Shown: in pieces, positions 24,858 to 36,258 of the stretch
Layout: every line of letters starts with the position of its first letter
How positions within the stretch are numbered: position 1 is the first letter of the stretch
NCBI GenBank assembly: GCA_000492175.2
Contig: CP097573.1
Coordinates: forward strand, 868,001-932,000
Length of the DNA stretch: 64,000 nucleotides
From: Firmicutes bacterium ASF500
GTDB taxonomy: Bacteria; Bacillota; Clostridia; Oscillospirales; Oscillospiraceae
Direction: 5' to 3'
The notes under the pieces: generated by a model
What the model was told of the DNA's origin: nothing
Database searches by the model: none
What the model saw: only the letters and a program-made list of their open reading frames with translations
Made by a program: the position numbers and the translations under genes

Positions 24858-25743
24858 CATTCGCTGATGAAGGAGCGAGTGGAACCTCGGTGGATAGGCG
24901 TGCGGAGTTTCAACGCATGATCCGCTGGTGCAAACGAGGAAAAATAGATTTGATTCTGACCAAATCTATTTCCAGATTTGCGCGTAATACAGAAGATTGC
25001 TTGTATTATGTCCGAATGCTGAAGACTATGCAGATACCAGTTATTTTTGAAACAGAACGACTGGATACATCCCAGATGGATGGCGAATTCTTTCTGTTCT
25101 TTCTGGCGATGCTAGGGGCAAATTCACAAGCGGAAAGCGAGATGACCAGCAATCGGATCAAATGGGGTGTCCAAGCCGCTTTTCGAAGAGAAAAGGTTCG
25201 GTACCAATATAAACGCTGGCTTGGATACCGACTAAAACAGGGCTCCCAATCTGGTCAATGCAGGCTATTCTGAATGTTCTTCAAAACGAAAAGTATACGG
25301 GGGACGCTCCGCTTCAAAAAACTTTTACCACTGATCCGATTTCTAAATCCCGGAAGAAAAACCAAGGAGAGCTTCCTCAGTATTTGACATAAAACTGTCA
25401 TCCTGCAATTATCTCACGGGAGACATTTGATCTGGTACAGAAGGAGATCGTTCGGAGATCCGCAGTAAAGGCATCAGAACATACTGCGGAACCGTCAGTG
25501 GAAAAGACGGCTTATTCGGGGAAGTACGCGCTGTCAGGAATCGTGGTTTGCAGGGAGTGTAATTCTCTATACCGTCGCTGTACGTGGAAAAGAAATGGGA
25601 AAACCCGCATTGTTTGGCGCTGCCAAAACCGACTCAAGAATGGAACAAAGTTTCGTGAGAGTTCTCCGACTATAGAAGAGGCTGATCTTCATCGGGTTCT
25701 GACAACTGCGATGAATGAAATGCTCTATTTACTAATACAATAG
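24858..25743 (+). pseudogene. Serine recombinase, 3' fragments
   Basis: Resumes the gene broken at 21514: FADEGASGTSVDRRAEFQRM, LTKSISRFARNTEDCLYYVR, ANSQAESEMTSNRIKWGVQA. Near 25,235 to 25,262 the frame shifts and residues are lost. NVLQNEKYTGDAPLQKTFTT follows, then a TAA at about 25389, then the zinc-ribbon region CRECNSLYRRC...RCQNRLKNGT to 25743. At least one nonsense codon and one frameshift show it is dead. Confidence 0.82.
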
Positions 25744-25785
25744 TTTGTTTGTTTTGTTTAAAGGAGCTGCATTCTAACTTGAGGT

Positions 25786-25833
25786 ATAAAATGCAGTTGA
25801 GCCGGAGATAGGTTCCGCTCAACCGCATTTTAT
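25786..25833 (+). terminator. Large hairpin after the recombinase fragment
   Basis: ATAAAATGCAGTTGAGC (25786-25802) pairs with GCTCAACCGCATTTTAT (25817-25833), with one mismatch. Confidence 0.6.
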
Positions 25834-25836
25834 ATC

Positions 25837-25865
25837 TTGATCATTCGTACCGAATAATATATAAT
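25837..25865 (+). promoter_or_regulatory. Promoter of the AbrB-like/HipA-like pair
   Basis: TTGATC (25837-25842), a 17-base spacer, TATAAT (25860-25865), with GAGGTGAGG and the ATG close behind. Confidence 0.78.
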
Positions 25866-25882
25866 ACAACTGAGGTGAGGAT

Positions 25883-26422
25883 ATGGAATGCCGTACAGCA
25901 AAAGTTAATATCAGCTCTGCTGGGGGGACTGCCGCCAAAGGCTCTAAAACCTGCAAGGTCACACTGCCTACGAAATGGGTAGAAACTATGGGGATCAACG
26001 AGGAGCGGCGGGAAGTGGATCTGACCTTTGATGGGGCAGCAGTTACCCTCTCCCGCCGTCTCAGCGGCCCTGAGTTCGCGGAGCGGCAACTGGCACGGGA
26101 GCATCAAGTCCGTGTGCTGCGCTTATATGACGGCGATGAACTCTGTTCTACAGTTTATGCGGACTTTACGCAGCAGGCGGTAGTTGTTGAAAATGAGCCG
26201 GTCTCTCATGTAAAGACAGCATTTGGGAATAACCTTTTTCCAGACTGGAAGGATTTTCAGGGCTTCCTTGTGGAACGCTGTATTCCCCGTCAAAGGGCTG
26301 GCCTTCGGGAATATTTGGAGGCGTTGGGGTTGGATGAGTACGATCCGGTTAGCATCATTGAAAAGACCGGTGGACGCATGGCGGAGGATCAGCAATGGCT
26401 GACGATTGAGGTGCTGAAATGA
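25883..26422 (+). CDS. AbrB-like antitoxin fused to a HipA N-subdomain-like region
   Basis: A 179-residue protein. Residues 5-55 (KGSKTCKVTLPTKWVETMGI, then VDLTFDGAAVTLSRR) look like a SpoVT-AbrB swapped-hairpin DNA-binding domain. Residues 75-179 include VRVLRLYDGDELCSTVYADF and LREYLEALGLDEYDPVSIIE, resembling the small N-terminal subdomain of HipA kinases. The stop overlaps the kinase start by 4 bases. It probably represses its own promoter and neutralises or completes the kinase. Both domain calls are inferred by eye. Confidence 0.6.
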   Translation: MECRTAKVNISSAGGTAAKGSKTCKVTLPTKWVETMGINEERREVDLTFDGAAVTLSRRLSGPEFAERQLAREHQVRVLRLYDGDELCSTVYADFTQQAVVVENEPVSHVKTAFGNNLFPDWKDFQGFLVERCIPRQRAGLREYLEALGLDEYDPVSIIEKTGGRMAEDQQWLTIEVLK

Positions 26423-27237
26423 CAATTCGGCTTGTGACAGATGAGAAGATTGCGGAGACATCCTCAAAAGGAAACCAGGAAAAATGGCATGACCGAGCAT
26501 CAAACCGCTGGTATAAGTTAGATCAATTTGGATATGAGGCGCTGGTAGAGACAGCGGTTTCTCTGTTTTTGGAGCGAAGCAACATTGAACATGATACCCC
26601 TTTTACGTTTACCCACTATCAGATGGAGCGTCTGCAGGTTCATGATAGGGAGCGCACGGGCTGCTTCAGCGAAAACTTCCTGCGGTCGGAACAAGCTCTC
26701 ATCACAGTCAATCGCCTTCTGACCAGCTATCTGGGGATGCCGCTGAGGGAGAAGCTGGCGAGTCTTTCCAGCGATAAGAAACGAATCGCCTATTTAGCTG
26801 AGATGACAACTGAGATCACAAATTTGGATATGTTCCCGCAATATCTGACGCTGCTGTTTGAGGTGGACGCCCTGTTCTGCAACGATGATCGGCATTTAAA
26901 CAACATTGCGGTCATTGAGCGGAATGGGAAATATGACTACTGCCCAATTTTTGACAACGGGGCGGGTCTATTGTCCAACACGCAGCTGTCCCCTATGGAT
27001 ATCGCCCCCCCAGCGCTCATCTCTGCTTTGCGGGCCAGACCTTTCAACACCACCTTCACCCGGCAGATGAATACAGCCCGCAGTCTGTACGGAACGCAGC
27101 TGATCATGCCAAAACTGACAGCAGACAACATCCGAGAGGTTTTACGGCCAGTTCTGGACTACTACCCCCAAAGGGACCGTGGGATTATCACCGACCGCGT
27201 AGAGGCATGTATTTTGACCCGCCAGAAGAAGTTATAG
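26419..27237 (+). CDS. HipA-like kinase, compact form
   Basis: A 272-residue HipA-type protein kinase lacking the usual N-terminal subdomain. It has an ATP-site segment WHDRASNRWYKLDQFGYEAL, a catalytic loop LFCNDDRHLNNIAVI with Asp, His and Asn in place, and metal-binding FDNGAGLLS. In known HipA systems the kinase phosphorylates a tRNA synthetase and halts growth. The target here is unknown. It overlaps the upstream AbrB-like gene, which supports a toxin-antitoxin pair. A hairpin at about 27264-27290 may end the transcript. Confidence 0.75.
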   Translation: MTIRLVTDEKIAETSSKGNQEKWHDRASNRWYKLDQFGYEALVETAVSLFLERSNIEHDTPFTFTHYQMERLQVHDRERTGCFSENFLRSEQALITVNRLLTSYLGMPLREKLASLSSDKKRIAYLAEMTTEITNLDMFPQYLTLLFEVDALFCNDDRHLNNIAVIERNGKYDYCPIFDNGAGLLSNTQLSPMDIAPPALISALRARPFNTTFTRQMNTARSLYGTQLIMPKLTADNIREVLRPVLDYYPQRDRGIITDRVEACILTRQKKL

Positions 27238-27388
27238 CAACGCACCCTTTGTATAGGCTGTAAAGGTGCCTGTCTGGTGGCACCCTTCCGACGAGCAATC
27301 TCCTGTGCATCCGGTGCGGGAAATGCGTGGATATCTGTCTACGGAAGTGCATGTGTTTTGGGTAGAAAGGCAGGAATAATTTTATTGA

Positions 27389-27418
27389 TTCACATTGGCT
27401 GAGCGCAAATGATATAAT
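27389..27418 (+). promoter_or_regulatory. Promoter of the orphan gene at 27457
   Basis: TTCACA (27389-27394), 18-base spacer, TATAAT (27413-27418), then AAAGGA and the ATG. The remainder of 27238-27388 has no gene I can support. Confidence 0.6.
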
Positions 27419-27456
27419 TTAACATAATCCGTCATCCGTCAGAAAGGAATTTTATT

Positions 27457-28293
27457 ATGTATTATAATCCAATATTCTCAGCTTTTCTGGAAGAAGCTCA
27501 ATTTACAAAAGAGATTTTGGCCATAGGTGTAACTCAATTATACAAAGCTAATTATGCCACAAAAGGAATTTATTATCAATCATTTATCTGTCTGTCCACA
27601 GGCATAGAACGATTGGAAAAGTTATGTCTGATTTTAGATTATTATATTCAAAATTCTGGCGCTCTGCCATCAGAGAAATACATCCGGTCTTATGGGCATA
27701 AAATCCCTGAGCTCTATGGTGCTTGCCGAGATATTGCAAACAATCGGAAGATCCAGTTTCATTTCCAATACAAAATGGATAAAAATATTCATTACTCAAT
27801 CATTGATGTATTGGGGAATTTTGCGGAATCATCCGGCCGCTACTCAAATGTAAATATTCTTCTTGGTAATGAAAACAAAAAGTTTGATTGCATAGAGCAG
27901 TGGTTCCTTACTGTAGATATGCCCCTGTATAATAAACACGTTTCCAAAAAAAGAAAAACAGGTATTGAATATCGAGCAACAGTAATTGGCAGTGTTTTAA
28001 ATCAATACTCCGTAACCCGATTTATAACTGAGGATAATAAAGAACTCATAGACGCGGTGGAAGGCAGCAGACGGACTGGGATATGGGAGGCAGTTGCTCC
28101 TTACCGGCAATTGTATATGCTGCAAATTATTAGGTATTTAACAGAGCTCCTTATAGAGCTAGGATATAAAGCAATGTCCAATAAAGCAATGTCCAATCAA
28201 TCAGCAGACATTCCTCATTTTGGGGAAATATTTGGTCTGTTTTATAATGACAATTCCTACTTTCGCAATCGTAAGACATGGGACAAGCCGTAA
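27457..28293 (+). CDS. Uncharacterised AT-rich gene
   Basis: A 278-residue protein that I do not recognise. It is largely helical (FICLSTGIERLEKLCLILDY, YMLQIIRYLTELLIELGYKA) with a tandem heptapeptide copy near the end (KAMSNKAMSN). There is no signal peptide or clear membrane segment. The helical N-terminus loosely recalls HEPN-like or abortive-infection proteins, but I see no RxxxxH motif placed convincingly. Its base composition is much more AT-rich than its neighbours, so it was probably acquired separately. It has its own promoter and a strong terminator. Confidence 0.6.
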   Translation: MYYNPIFSAFLEEAQFTKEILAIGVTQLYKANYATKGIYYQSFICLSTGIERLEKLCLILDYYIQNSGALPSEKYIRSYGHKIPELYGACRDIANNRKIQFHFQYKMDKNIHYSIIDVLGNFAESSGRYSNVNILLGNENKKFDCIEQWFLTVDMPLYNKHVSKKRKTGIEYRATVIGSVLNQYSVTRFITEDNKELIDAVEGSRRTGIWEAVAPYRQLYMLQIIRYLTELLIELGYKAMSNKAMSNQSADIPHFGEIFGLFYNDNSYFRNRKTWDKP

Positions 28294-28316
28294 TAAGAGA
28301 CGTAAAGGATCATTAA

Positions 28317-28347
28317 CCAGGCGGTATTTGTCCGCCTGGCATTTTTT
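28317..28347 (+). terminator. Terminator, start of the decayed right-end module
   Basis: CCAGGCGG (28317-28324) pairs with CCGCCTGG (28332-28339), then CATTTTTT. It is nearly the same as the terminator at 36190-36221. Both are followed by ATGGACTGAGGTGA. Confidence 0.85.
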
Positions 28348-28382
28348 GCTTTCATCAACAATATTTATGGACTGAGGTGATG

Positions 28383-28790
28383 CAAAGTAGGTAAGCGTCT
28401 CTTCAATGCCATCCTTTACCTTCTTGGCAGCCTCTTTCAGTCTTATGGAACGCAGTTCCTTCACCACGGCTTTTGCCTTCTCCCAGGCAGCTTTCTTGCT
28501 CTCCGCCCCAGTTCCGCCGCAGATAGATCCCGCCCACATAGACGTAGGGATATCTGCCACCCTGCAAGGGCCGGTTCCGCCAAGCCTCAATATGGACGTA
28601 GGCTTTCTTATTCAGCCCGCTGATGGTGGCTGGTGATACCTTGCTACCCCACAGCGCTTCGGTGATTCCTCCACCCGCCGCACCGATACCCCTGCCAGGT
28701 ACATCTCTATGAGCGCTTCCTCCACGCTGCCTCGCACAAGTTCCTTGATCTGCCCCTTGATTACTTCTTCATTCAGCTGTACAATCTTCT
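28383..28790 (-). pseudogene. IS256-family transposase remnant
   Basis: Minus-strand fragments read EEVIKGQIKELVRGSVEEAL, LNKKAYVHIEAWRNRPLQGG, YPYVYVGGIYLRRNWG, then after a deletion ESKKAAWEKAKAVVKELRS and KLKDGIEE-like residues. This is a mutator-type (IS256) transposase with most of its catalytic region missing. It interrupts the decayed right-end recombinase module. Confidence 0.75.
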
Positions 28791-28795
28791 CAGGG

Positions 28796-29196
28796 CGAAA
28801 AGGAGGTCTGGCAGTGCCGGGTCTATTGGAACCGGGGTCGGGCGGTCTGCTCTGCGCCTCAACTGAGGACCACGGAGCTGGACCAGATCATGGCCCAAAT
28901 CTTCGATTAGCTGGCCCAAAACAAGCAAGCTATCATCGACGCAGTGGTGACTGTTCTCCAATCCGTCCCCGACGAGCATGACTATTCCCAGGACCTTCGG
29001 CGCATTGAGGAGGACCTGTCTGCCAACTGGTCACTACGATTTCAGATAAGATCGTGGTCAAAAAAGGCAGCACCAAAGAGGAAATACGCTTGGACATCCA
29101 TCTGAAATTCGGCGGCCCCTATGGGGTCGTTTTTGACCGGCAAAATCCCTCCTTCCGCTTCAACTGTTCTTTAACGAAGCAAGCAGAAGGACCTTT
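28796..29196 (+). pseudogene. Decayed paralogue of the sigK-element recombinase
   Basis: Reads VWQCRVYWNRGRAVCSAPQL, an in-frame TAG in place of Gln (28908-28910), then AQNKQAIIDAVVTVLQSVPD and [11 protein letters not shown]. After a deletion it resumes as DKIVVKKGSTKEEIRLDIHL, FGGPYGVVFDRQNPSFRFNC. These match residues in the intact recombinase at 36428-38164. The N-terminal domain and the coiled coil are gone. Its last codons run into a copy of the left att arm. Confidence 0.85.
29165..29194. other. Fossil att junction between elements A and B
   Basis: TGTTCTTTAACGAAGCAAGC (from 29165) matches what would form if the right end at 38050-38057 were joined to the left arm at 15798-15822, namely CCTTCTTTAACGGAGCAAGC. 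The reading frame carries on as SLTKQAEG here and SLTEQAKG in the predicted joined form. Confidence 0.78.
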
Positions 29197-29210
29197 CCGG
29201 CAAGCTGAAA

Positions 29211-29232
29211 CCTCCGGCCAAAAAGCCGGAGG
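29211..29232 (-). terminator. Terminator of the araC-type gene
   Basis: CCTCCGGC (29211-29218) pairs with GCCGGAGG (29225-29232), with A- and T-rich flanks, 17 bases after the regulator stop. Confidence 0.65.
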
Positions 29233-29248
29233 CTCTATTTACGCTGAG

Positions 29249-30103
29249 CTAGGTTGTCTGATACTGCTTCCGGTACTGAGAGGGGGTCATCCCCATCTCC
29301 CGCTTGAACAGGCGGCCAAAATAGAGCGCGTCCCCGTAGCCCACAAAGTCGGCGATCTCCTGGATGGTGTAGCTGCTGCTCTCCAGGAGCATCTGGGCGT
29401 TTGTCATCCGCAGGGAGACGATATACTGCTTAGGGGTCATGCCGGTGTACTGCTTCAGGCTGCGGATAAAGTGGTTGGTGCTGATATGGCGGGTCTTGGC
29501 ATACTCGCTGACGCTGATGTCCTGGTTGTAGTGCTCGCTGAGATAGGCGATGGCCTCTATAATCTCATCCTGAATACTGCCCGGCTGGCGTTCCAGCTCC
29601 TGCTGGCGGCAGATCAGCAGCATCAGGTCGTTGAGCAGAGAGGCCAGCATCTCTTCATACAGGGGCTTGCACAGCTGAAGCTCCAGGATCATCCGCTGAA
29701 AAATCCACCGAAACTCCGACCGGGTCCCCGTGTGGTAGACGTGCTGCTTGGGGGTGAGGTGATAGTAGCGCAGGATATTTTTGGCGTCGTAGCCGGTGAA
29801 GTGGACCCAGAACACCTCCGGGTGGTCGGCGCTGTAGTAGAGATAGCGCTGCTCCTCCATGGGGCAGTACAGCACAATGCTGCCCGCCCCCACGACTTCT
29901 TTCCGGCCATCGAAAAAGAAGTGGGCCTTCCCCGCCGCCACATACAGCAGCTGGTAGTCCACCCGGCCCCGGGGCCGGTGAGTGGGCAGTACAGAAGGCT
30001 GGCCGGACAGCCGGTAGGTGCCGCAGCTGCCCACCACCAGCGGCCTGGTGTGGTCCTTGAAGTCGATACGCGAATTTCTCAGGTATCCGGAATTGATATA
30101 CAC
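29249..30103 (-). CDS. AraC-family regulator of the beta-galactosidase cargo
   Basis: About 284 residues. An N-terminal cupin-like sugar-sensing domain (DYQLLYVAAGKAHFFFDG) is followed by a C-terminal pair of helix-turn-helices (ISVSEYAKTRHISTNHFIRS and YTIQEIADFVGYGDALYFGR, then LFKREMGMTPSQYRKQ). It diverges from lacZ and probably activates it. The GTG at 30103 is preferred because GGAGGGAG lies 6 bases before it; another GTG lies 15 bases upstream. The 30104-30296 gap should hold both promoters. TTGATT near 30173 on the minus strand is a candidate -35. Confidence 0.85.
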   Translation of the reverse strand: MYINSGYLRNSRIDFKDHTRPLVVGSCGTYRLSGQPSVLPTHRPRGRVDYQLLYVAAGKAHFFFDGRKEVVGAGSIVLYCPMEEQRYLYYSADHPEVFWVHFTGYDAKNILRYYHLTPKQHVYHTGTRSEFRWIFQRMILELQLCKPLYEEMLASLLNDLMLLICRQQELERQPGSIQDEIIEAIAYLSEHYNQDISVSEYAKTRHISTNHFIRSLKQYTGMTPKQYIVSLRMTNAQMLLESSSYTIQEIADFVGYGDALYFGRLFKREMGMTPSQYRKQYQTT

Positions 30104-30245
30104 GGCAGCTCCCTCCACCCATTGACCCTTGAATTCCCTCGCCTATCATGCCTGCTTTTCCGCCAAAAATCAAGGGTTTTTTACAAGCAGAGTGATTTTA
30201 TCCCTAATCCAGGTGATTCCTTCCATAGAATTCCCGGAAAAATAA

Positions 30246-33371
<3,126 letters not shown>

Positions 33372-33392
33372 CTGCGCGGGGCGTGACCGCCG

Positions 33393-33425
33393 GGCCCGCC
33401 GCCTTACACTACAAAGCGGCGGGCC
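33393..33425 (+). repeat. Hairpin between lacZ and the symporter gene
   Basis: GGCCCGCCGC (33393-33402) pairs with GCGGCGGGCC (33416-33425). There is no clean T-run. It resembles arms of the intergenic repeats seen elsewhere in the window. Confidence 0.6.
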
Positions 33426-33488
33426 GAGGTCGTCCCGCCCTGCACACCCGTCCAAAAACCGATTACAAGTGAAAGGGAGCGGAAGCAT

Positions 33489-34844
33489 ATGACAGAGAAA
33501 AAATATCTGCGTTGGTACAACAAGGTTGGCTACGGCTCCGGGGACATCGCGGGCAACGTGGTGTACGCCCTGCTCAGCTCCTTCGTGATGATCTTCCTCA
33601 CCAACACGGTGGGGCTGAGCTCAGGCATCGTTGGCACCCTCATCGCCGTGTCCAAGCTCTTCGACGGGGTGACCGACATCTTCTTCGGCGCCATGATCGA
33701 CAAGACCCACACCAGAATGGGCAAGGCCCGGCCCTGGATGCTCTGGGGCTATGTGGGCTGTGCCGTGACCCTGGCGGCCATCTTCTTCATCCCGGCGGAC
33801 CTGGGCGACTTTGCCAAATACGCCTGGTTCTTCATCGCCTACACTCTGCTCAACGCCGTGTTCTACACCGCCAATAACATCGCCTACTCCGCTCTCACCG
33901 CCCTGGTCACCAAAAACAGCGCCGAGCGGGTACAGATGGGCTCCATCCGCTTTGTCTTCGCCTTCGGCACCAGCCTGCTCATCCAGTCGGTCACCGTGCG
34001 GGCGGTGGCCGCTCTGGGCGGCGGAGCCGCCGGCTGGCGCTGGGTGGCCATCATCTACGCCGTCATCGGCCTGGTGACCAACACCCTCTCGGTGCTGTCG
34101 GTGAAGGAGCTGCCCGAGGAGGAGCTGTCCGAGGACAGCGCCCTTGAAGCTCCGGCGGAGAAATACTCCCTGGCGGACGCCGCCCGGCTGCTGGCCGCAA
34201 ACCGCTACTATCTGATGATCTGCCTCACCTACATCCTGATGCAGATCTACAGCGCCACCCTGAACATGGGCATCTTCTACATGACCTTTGTCCTGGGGGA
34301 CGAAAATCTGCTGGCCGTCTTCTCCTGGGCCATCAACATCCCCCTGATTATCGGCCTGATGCTCACCCCCATCCTGGTGGAAAAATTCCACGGGATGTAC
34401 AGGCTGAACCTGGGAGGCTACATCATCGGTACCATTGGCCGGGCCCTGGTCCTCGTCGCGGCCTATCTCCACAGCGTCCCCCTGATGCTGGTGTTCTCCG
34501 GGGTAGCCGCCTTCGGCATGAGCCCCCTCCAGGGGGATTTGAACGCCCTCATCGCCTCCTGCTCTGAGTACACCTTCCTGACAAAGGGCAAGCGGGTGGA
34601 CGGCACCATGTACTCCTGCACCTCCCTGGGGGTGAAGCTGGGCGGCGGGCTGGGCACCGCCATGTGCGGCTGGCTGCTGGAGTGGAGCGGCTACGACGGC
34701 CTGTCCGCTGTTCAGACCGCCAGTTGCCTGGACATGCTCCATGTGATGTATCTGTGGATTCCCATGGGCATCAATTTGCTGATCGCCCTGCTGCTGGTGC
34801 GGATGAACGTGGAAAAAGAGAACCTGCGGCTAAAGGGCGAATAA
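33489..34844 (+). CDS. GPH-family glycoside/cation symporter
   Basis: A 451-residue 12-helix MFS protein of the glycoside-pentoside-hexuronide:cation group (MelB/LacS-like). It begins KYLRWYNKVGYGSGDIAGNV and has the family signature GAMIDKTHTRMGKARPWML after helix 2. It probably imports the beta-galactoside hydrolysed by LacZ. There is no C-terminal EIIA domain. It follows lacZ by 117 bases in the same direction. Confidence 0.9.
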   Translation: MTEKKYLRWYNKVGYGSGDIAGNVVYALLSSFVMIFLTNTVGLSSGIVGTLIAVSKLFDGVTDIFFGAMIDKTHTRMGKARPWMLWGYVGCAVTLAAIFFIPADLGDFAKYAWFFIAYTLLNAVFYTANNIAYSALTALVTKNSAERVQMGSIRFVFAFGTSLLIQSVTVRAVAALGGGAAGWRWVAIIYAVIGLVTNTLSVLSVKELPEEELSEDSALEAPAEKYSLADAARLLAANRYYLMICLTYILMQIYSATLNMGIFYMTFVLGDENLLAVFSWAINIPLIIGLMLTPILVEKFHGMYRLNLGGYIIGTIGRALVLVAAYLHSVPLMLVFSGVAAFGMSPLQGDLNALIASCSEYTFLTKGKRVDGTMYSCTSLGVKLGGGLGTAMCGWLLEWSGYDGLSAVQTASCLDMLHVMYLWIPMGINLLIALLLVRMNVEKENLRLKGE

Positions 34845-34886
34845 TCCCCTGAATTTCCGCCACCCTAACCTCAATGAGGTGATGGG

Positions 34887-36182
34887 ATGGACTCCATATG
34901 GACAAAAACGGCACAGCTGCCCCAATTCGATACACTCCGGTCAGACCTGAAAACCGATGTGCTCATCATCGGCGGCGGGCTGGCCGGAGTTTTGTGCGCC
35001 TATAAGCTGACCCAGGCGGGGGTGGACTGCGCCCTGGTGGAGGCGGACCGCATCGGCGGCGGCATCACCAAGAATACCACTGCGAAGGTCACCTCCCAGC
35101 ACGGCCTGATCTACGATAAGCTGATCCGGGAGTTCGGCGCGGACCGGGCCCGGCTCTACCTGGAGGCCAACCAGAAGGCGCTGGAGGAGTACCGCGCCCT
35201 GTGCAAAAGCATCGACTGCGATTTTGAGGAGAAGGACGCCTTTGTCTACTCCCTGGACGACCGGAAAAAGCTGGACCGGGAGCTGACTGCCCTGGACAAG
35301 CTGGGCTTCGGGGCGGAGCTTGTGGAACAGGTTCCCCTCCCCTTCCCTGTGGCGGGGGCGGTCAAATTCCCCCGTCAGGCCCAGTTCCACCCCTTGAAGT
35401 TTATCGCCGCCGCCGCCAAGGGCCTGCACATTTTTGAGCACACCAAGGTGCTGGAGCTGGCCCCCGGCAAGGCGGTCACCCACGGCGGGACCATCTCGGC
35501 GGACAAAATCATCATCGCCACCCACTTCCCGATTCTCAACAAGCACGGCGGCTACTTCCTCAAGCTGTATCAGCACCGCTCCTATGTGCTGGCCCTGGAA
35601 AACGCCCCGGATGTCCACGGGATGTATCTGGACGAGGACGAAAAGGGCCTGTCCTTTCGGAATTACGATAATCTGCTCCTTGTGGGCGGCGGCAGTCACC
35701 GGACGGGCAAGGAGGGCGGCGGCTGGCGGGAACTGGAGCGCTTCGCCCAAAAGCACTACCCCGACGCCCAGGAGACGGCCCGCTGGGCCACTCAGGACTG
35801 CATGACTCTGGACGGCGTGCCCTATATCGGGCTCTACTCCAGGGGCACAGACGGCCTCTACACGGTCACAGGCTTCAACAAGTGGGGAATGACCTCCTCT
35901 ATGGCGGCGGCGTCGGTTTTGACCGACCTGGTGTTGGGACAAAAAAATCCCTATGCAGAGCTGTTCTCCCCCTCCCGGACCATGCTCCGCCCCCAGCTGG
36001 CGGCAAACGCCCTGGAGTCCGCCCTGGGTCTGCTCACCCCCACCACACCCCGCTGTCCCCACATGGGCTGCGCCTTGAAGTACAACGCCGCCGAGCATAG
36101 CTGGGACTGTCCCTGCCACGGCTCCCGCTTCGGGGAGGATGGGGCCCTCATCGACAACCCGGCCACCGACGACAAACGGTGA
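34887..36182 (+). CDS. FAD-dependent oxidoreductase with C-terminal Rieske domain
   Basis: A 431-residue fusion. The N-terminal DadA-like FAD domain has VLIIGGGLAGVLCAYKLTQA and a substrate region with QHGLIYDKLIREFGADRA. The C-terminal 60 residues are a Rieske [2Fe-2S] domain with CPHMGCAL and WDCPCHGSRF, two Cys-His pairs. Such proteins are common in Clostridia but their substrate is not known. Its place after lacZ and the permease may be incidental or may link it to sugar oxidation. Confidence 0.85.
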   Translation: MDSIWTKTAQLPQFDTLRSDLKTDVLIIGGGLAGVLCAYKLTQAGVDCALVEADRIGGGITKNTTAKVTSQHGLIYDKLIREFGADRARLYLEANQKALEEYRALCKSIDCDFEEKDAFVYSLDDRKKLDRELTALDKLGFGAELVEQVPLPFPVAGAVKFPRQAQFHPLKFIAAAAKGLHIFEHTKVLELAPGKAVTHGGTISADKIIIATHFPILNKHGGYFLKLYQHRSYVLALENAPDVHGMYLDEDEKGLSFRNYDNLLLVGGGSHRTGKEGGGWRELERFAQKHYPDAQETARWATQDCMTLDGVPYIGLYSRGTDGLYTVTGFNKWGMTSSMAAASVLTDLVLGQKNPYAELFSPSRTMLRPQLAANALESALGLLTPTTPRCPHMGCALKYNAAEHSWDCPCHGSRFGEDGALIDNPATDDKR

Positions 36183-36189
36183 TCCCGAT

Positions 36190-36221
36190 GCCAGACGGAT
36201 ACAATCCGCCTGGCATTTTTT
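36190..36221 (+). terminator. Terminator before the recombinase operon
   Basis: GCCAG (36190-36194) with CGG pairs with CCGCCTGGC (to 36214), then ATTTTTT. It is a near copy of 28317-28347, and both mark the start of a right-end recombinase module. Confidence 0.85.
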
Positions 36222-36258
36222 CTCACCTCTGACATATCCATGGACTGAGGTGAGAAAA

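Larger units (their letters stand above)
21514..24858 (+). mobile_element. Plasmid-like ParA-ParB-RepA module inside a recombinase gene
   Basis: About 3.3 kb separates the two halves of one recombinase gene (IFA before, ADEGASGTS after). It carries parA, parB, a small conserved protein and a replication-initiator gene. GGACTAA near the left end (21534-21540) and its complement near the right end (24842-24849) are the only inverted match I see. Exact borders and the mechanism of entry are uncertain. Confidence 0.65.
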
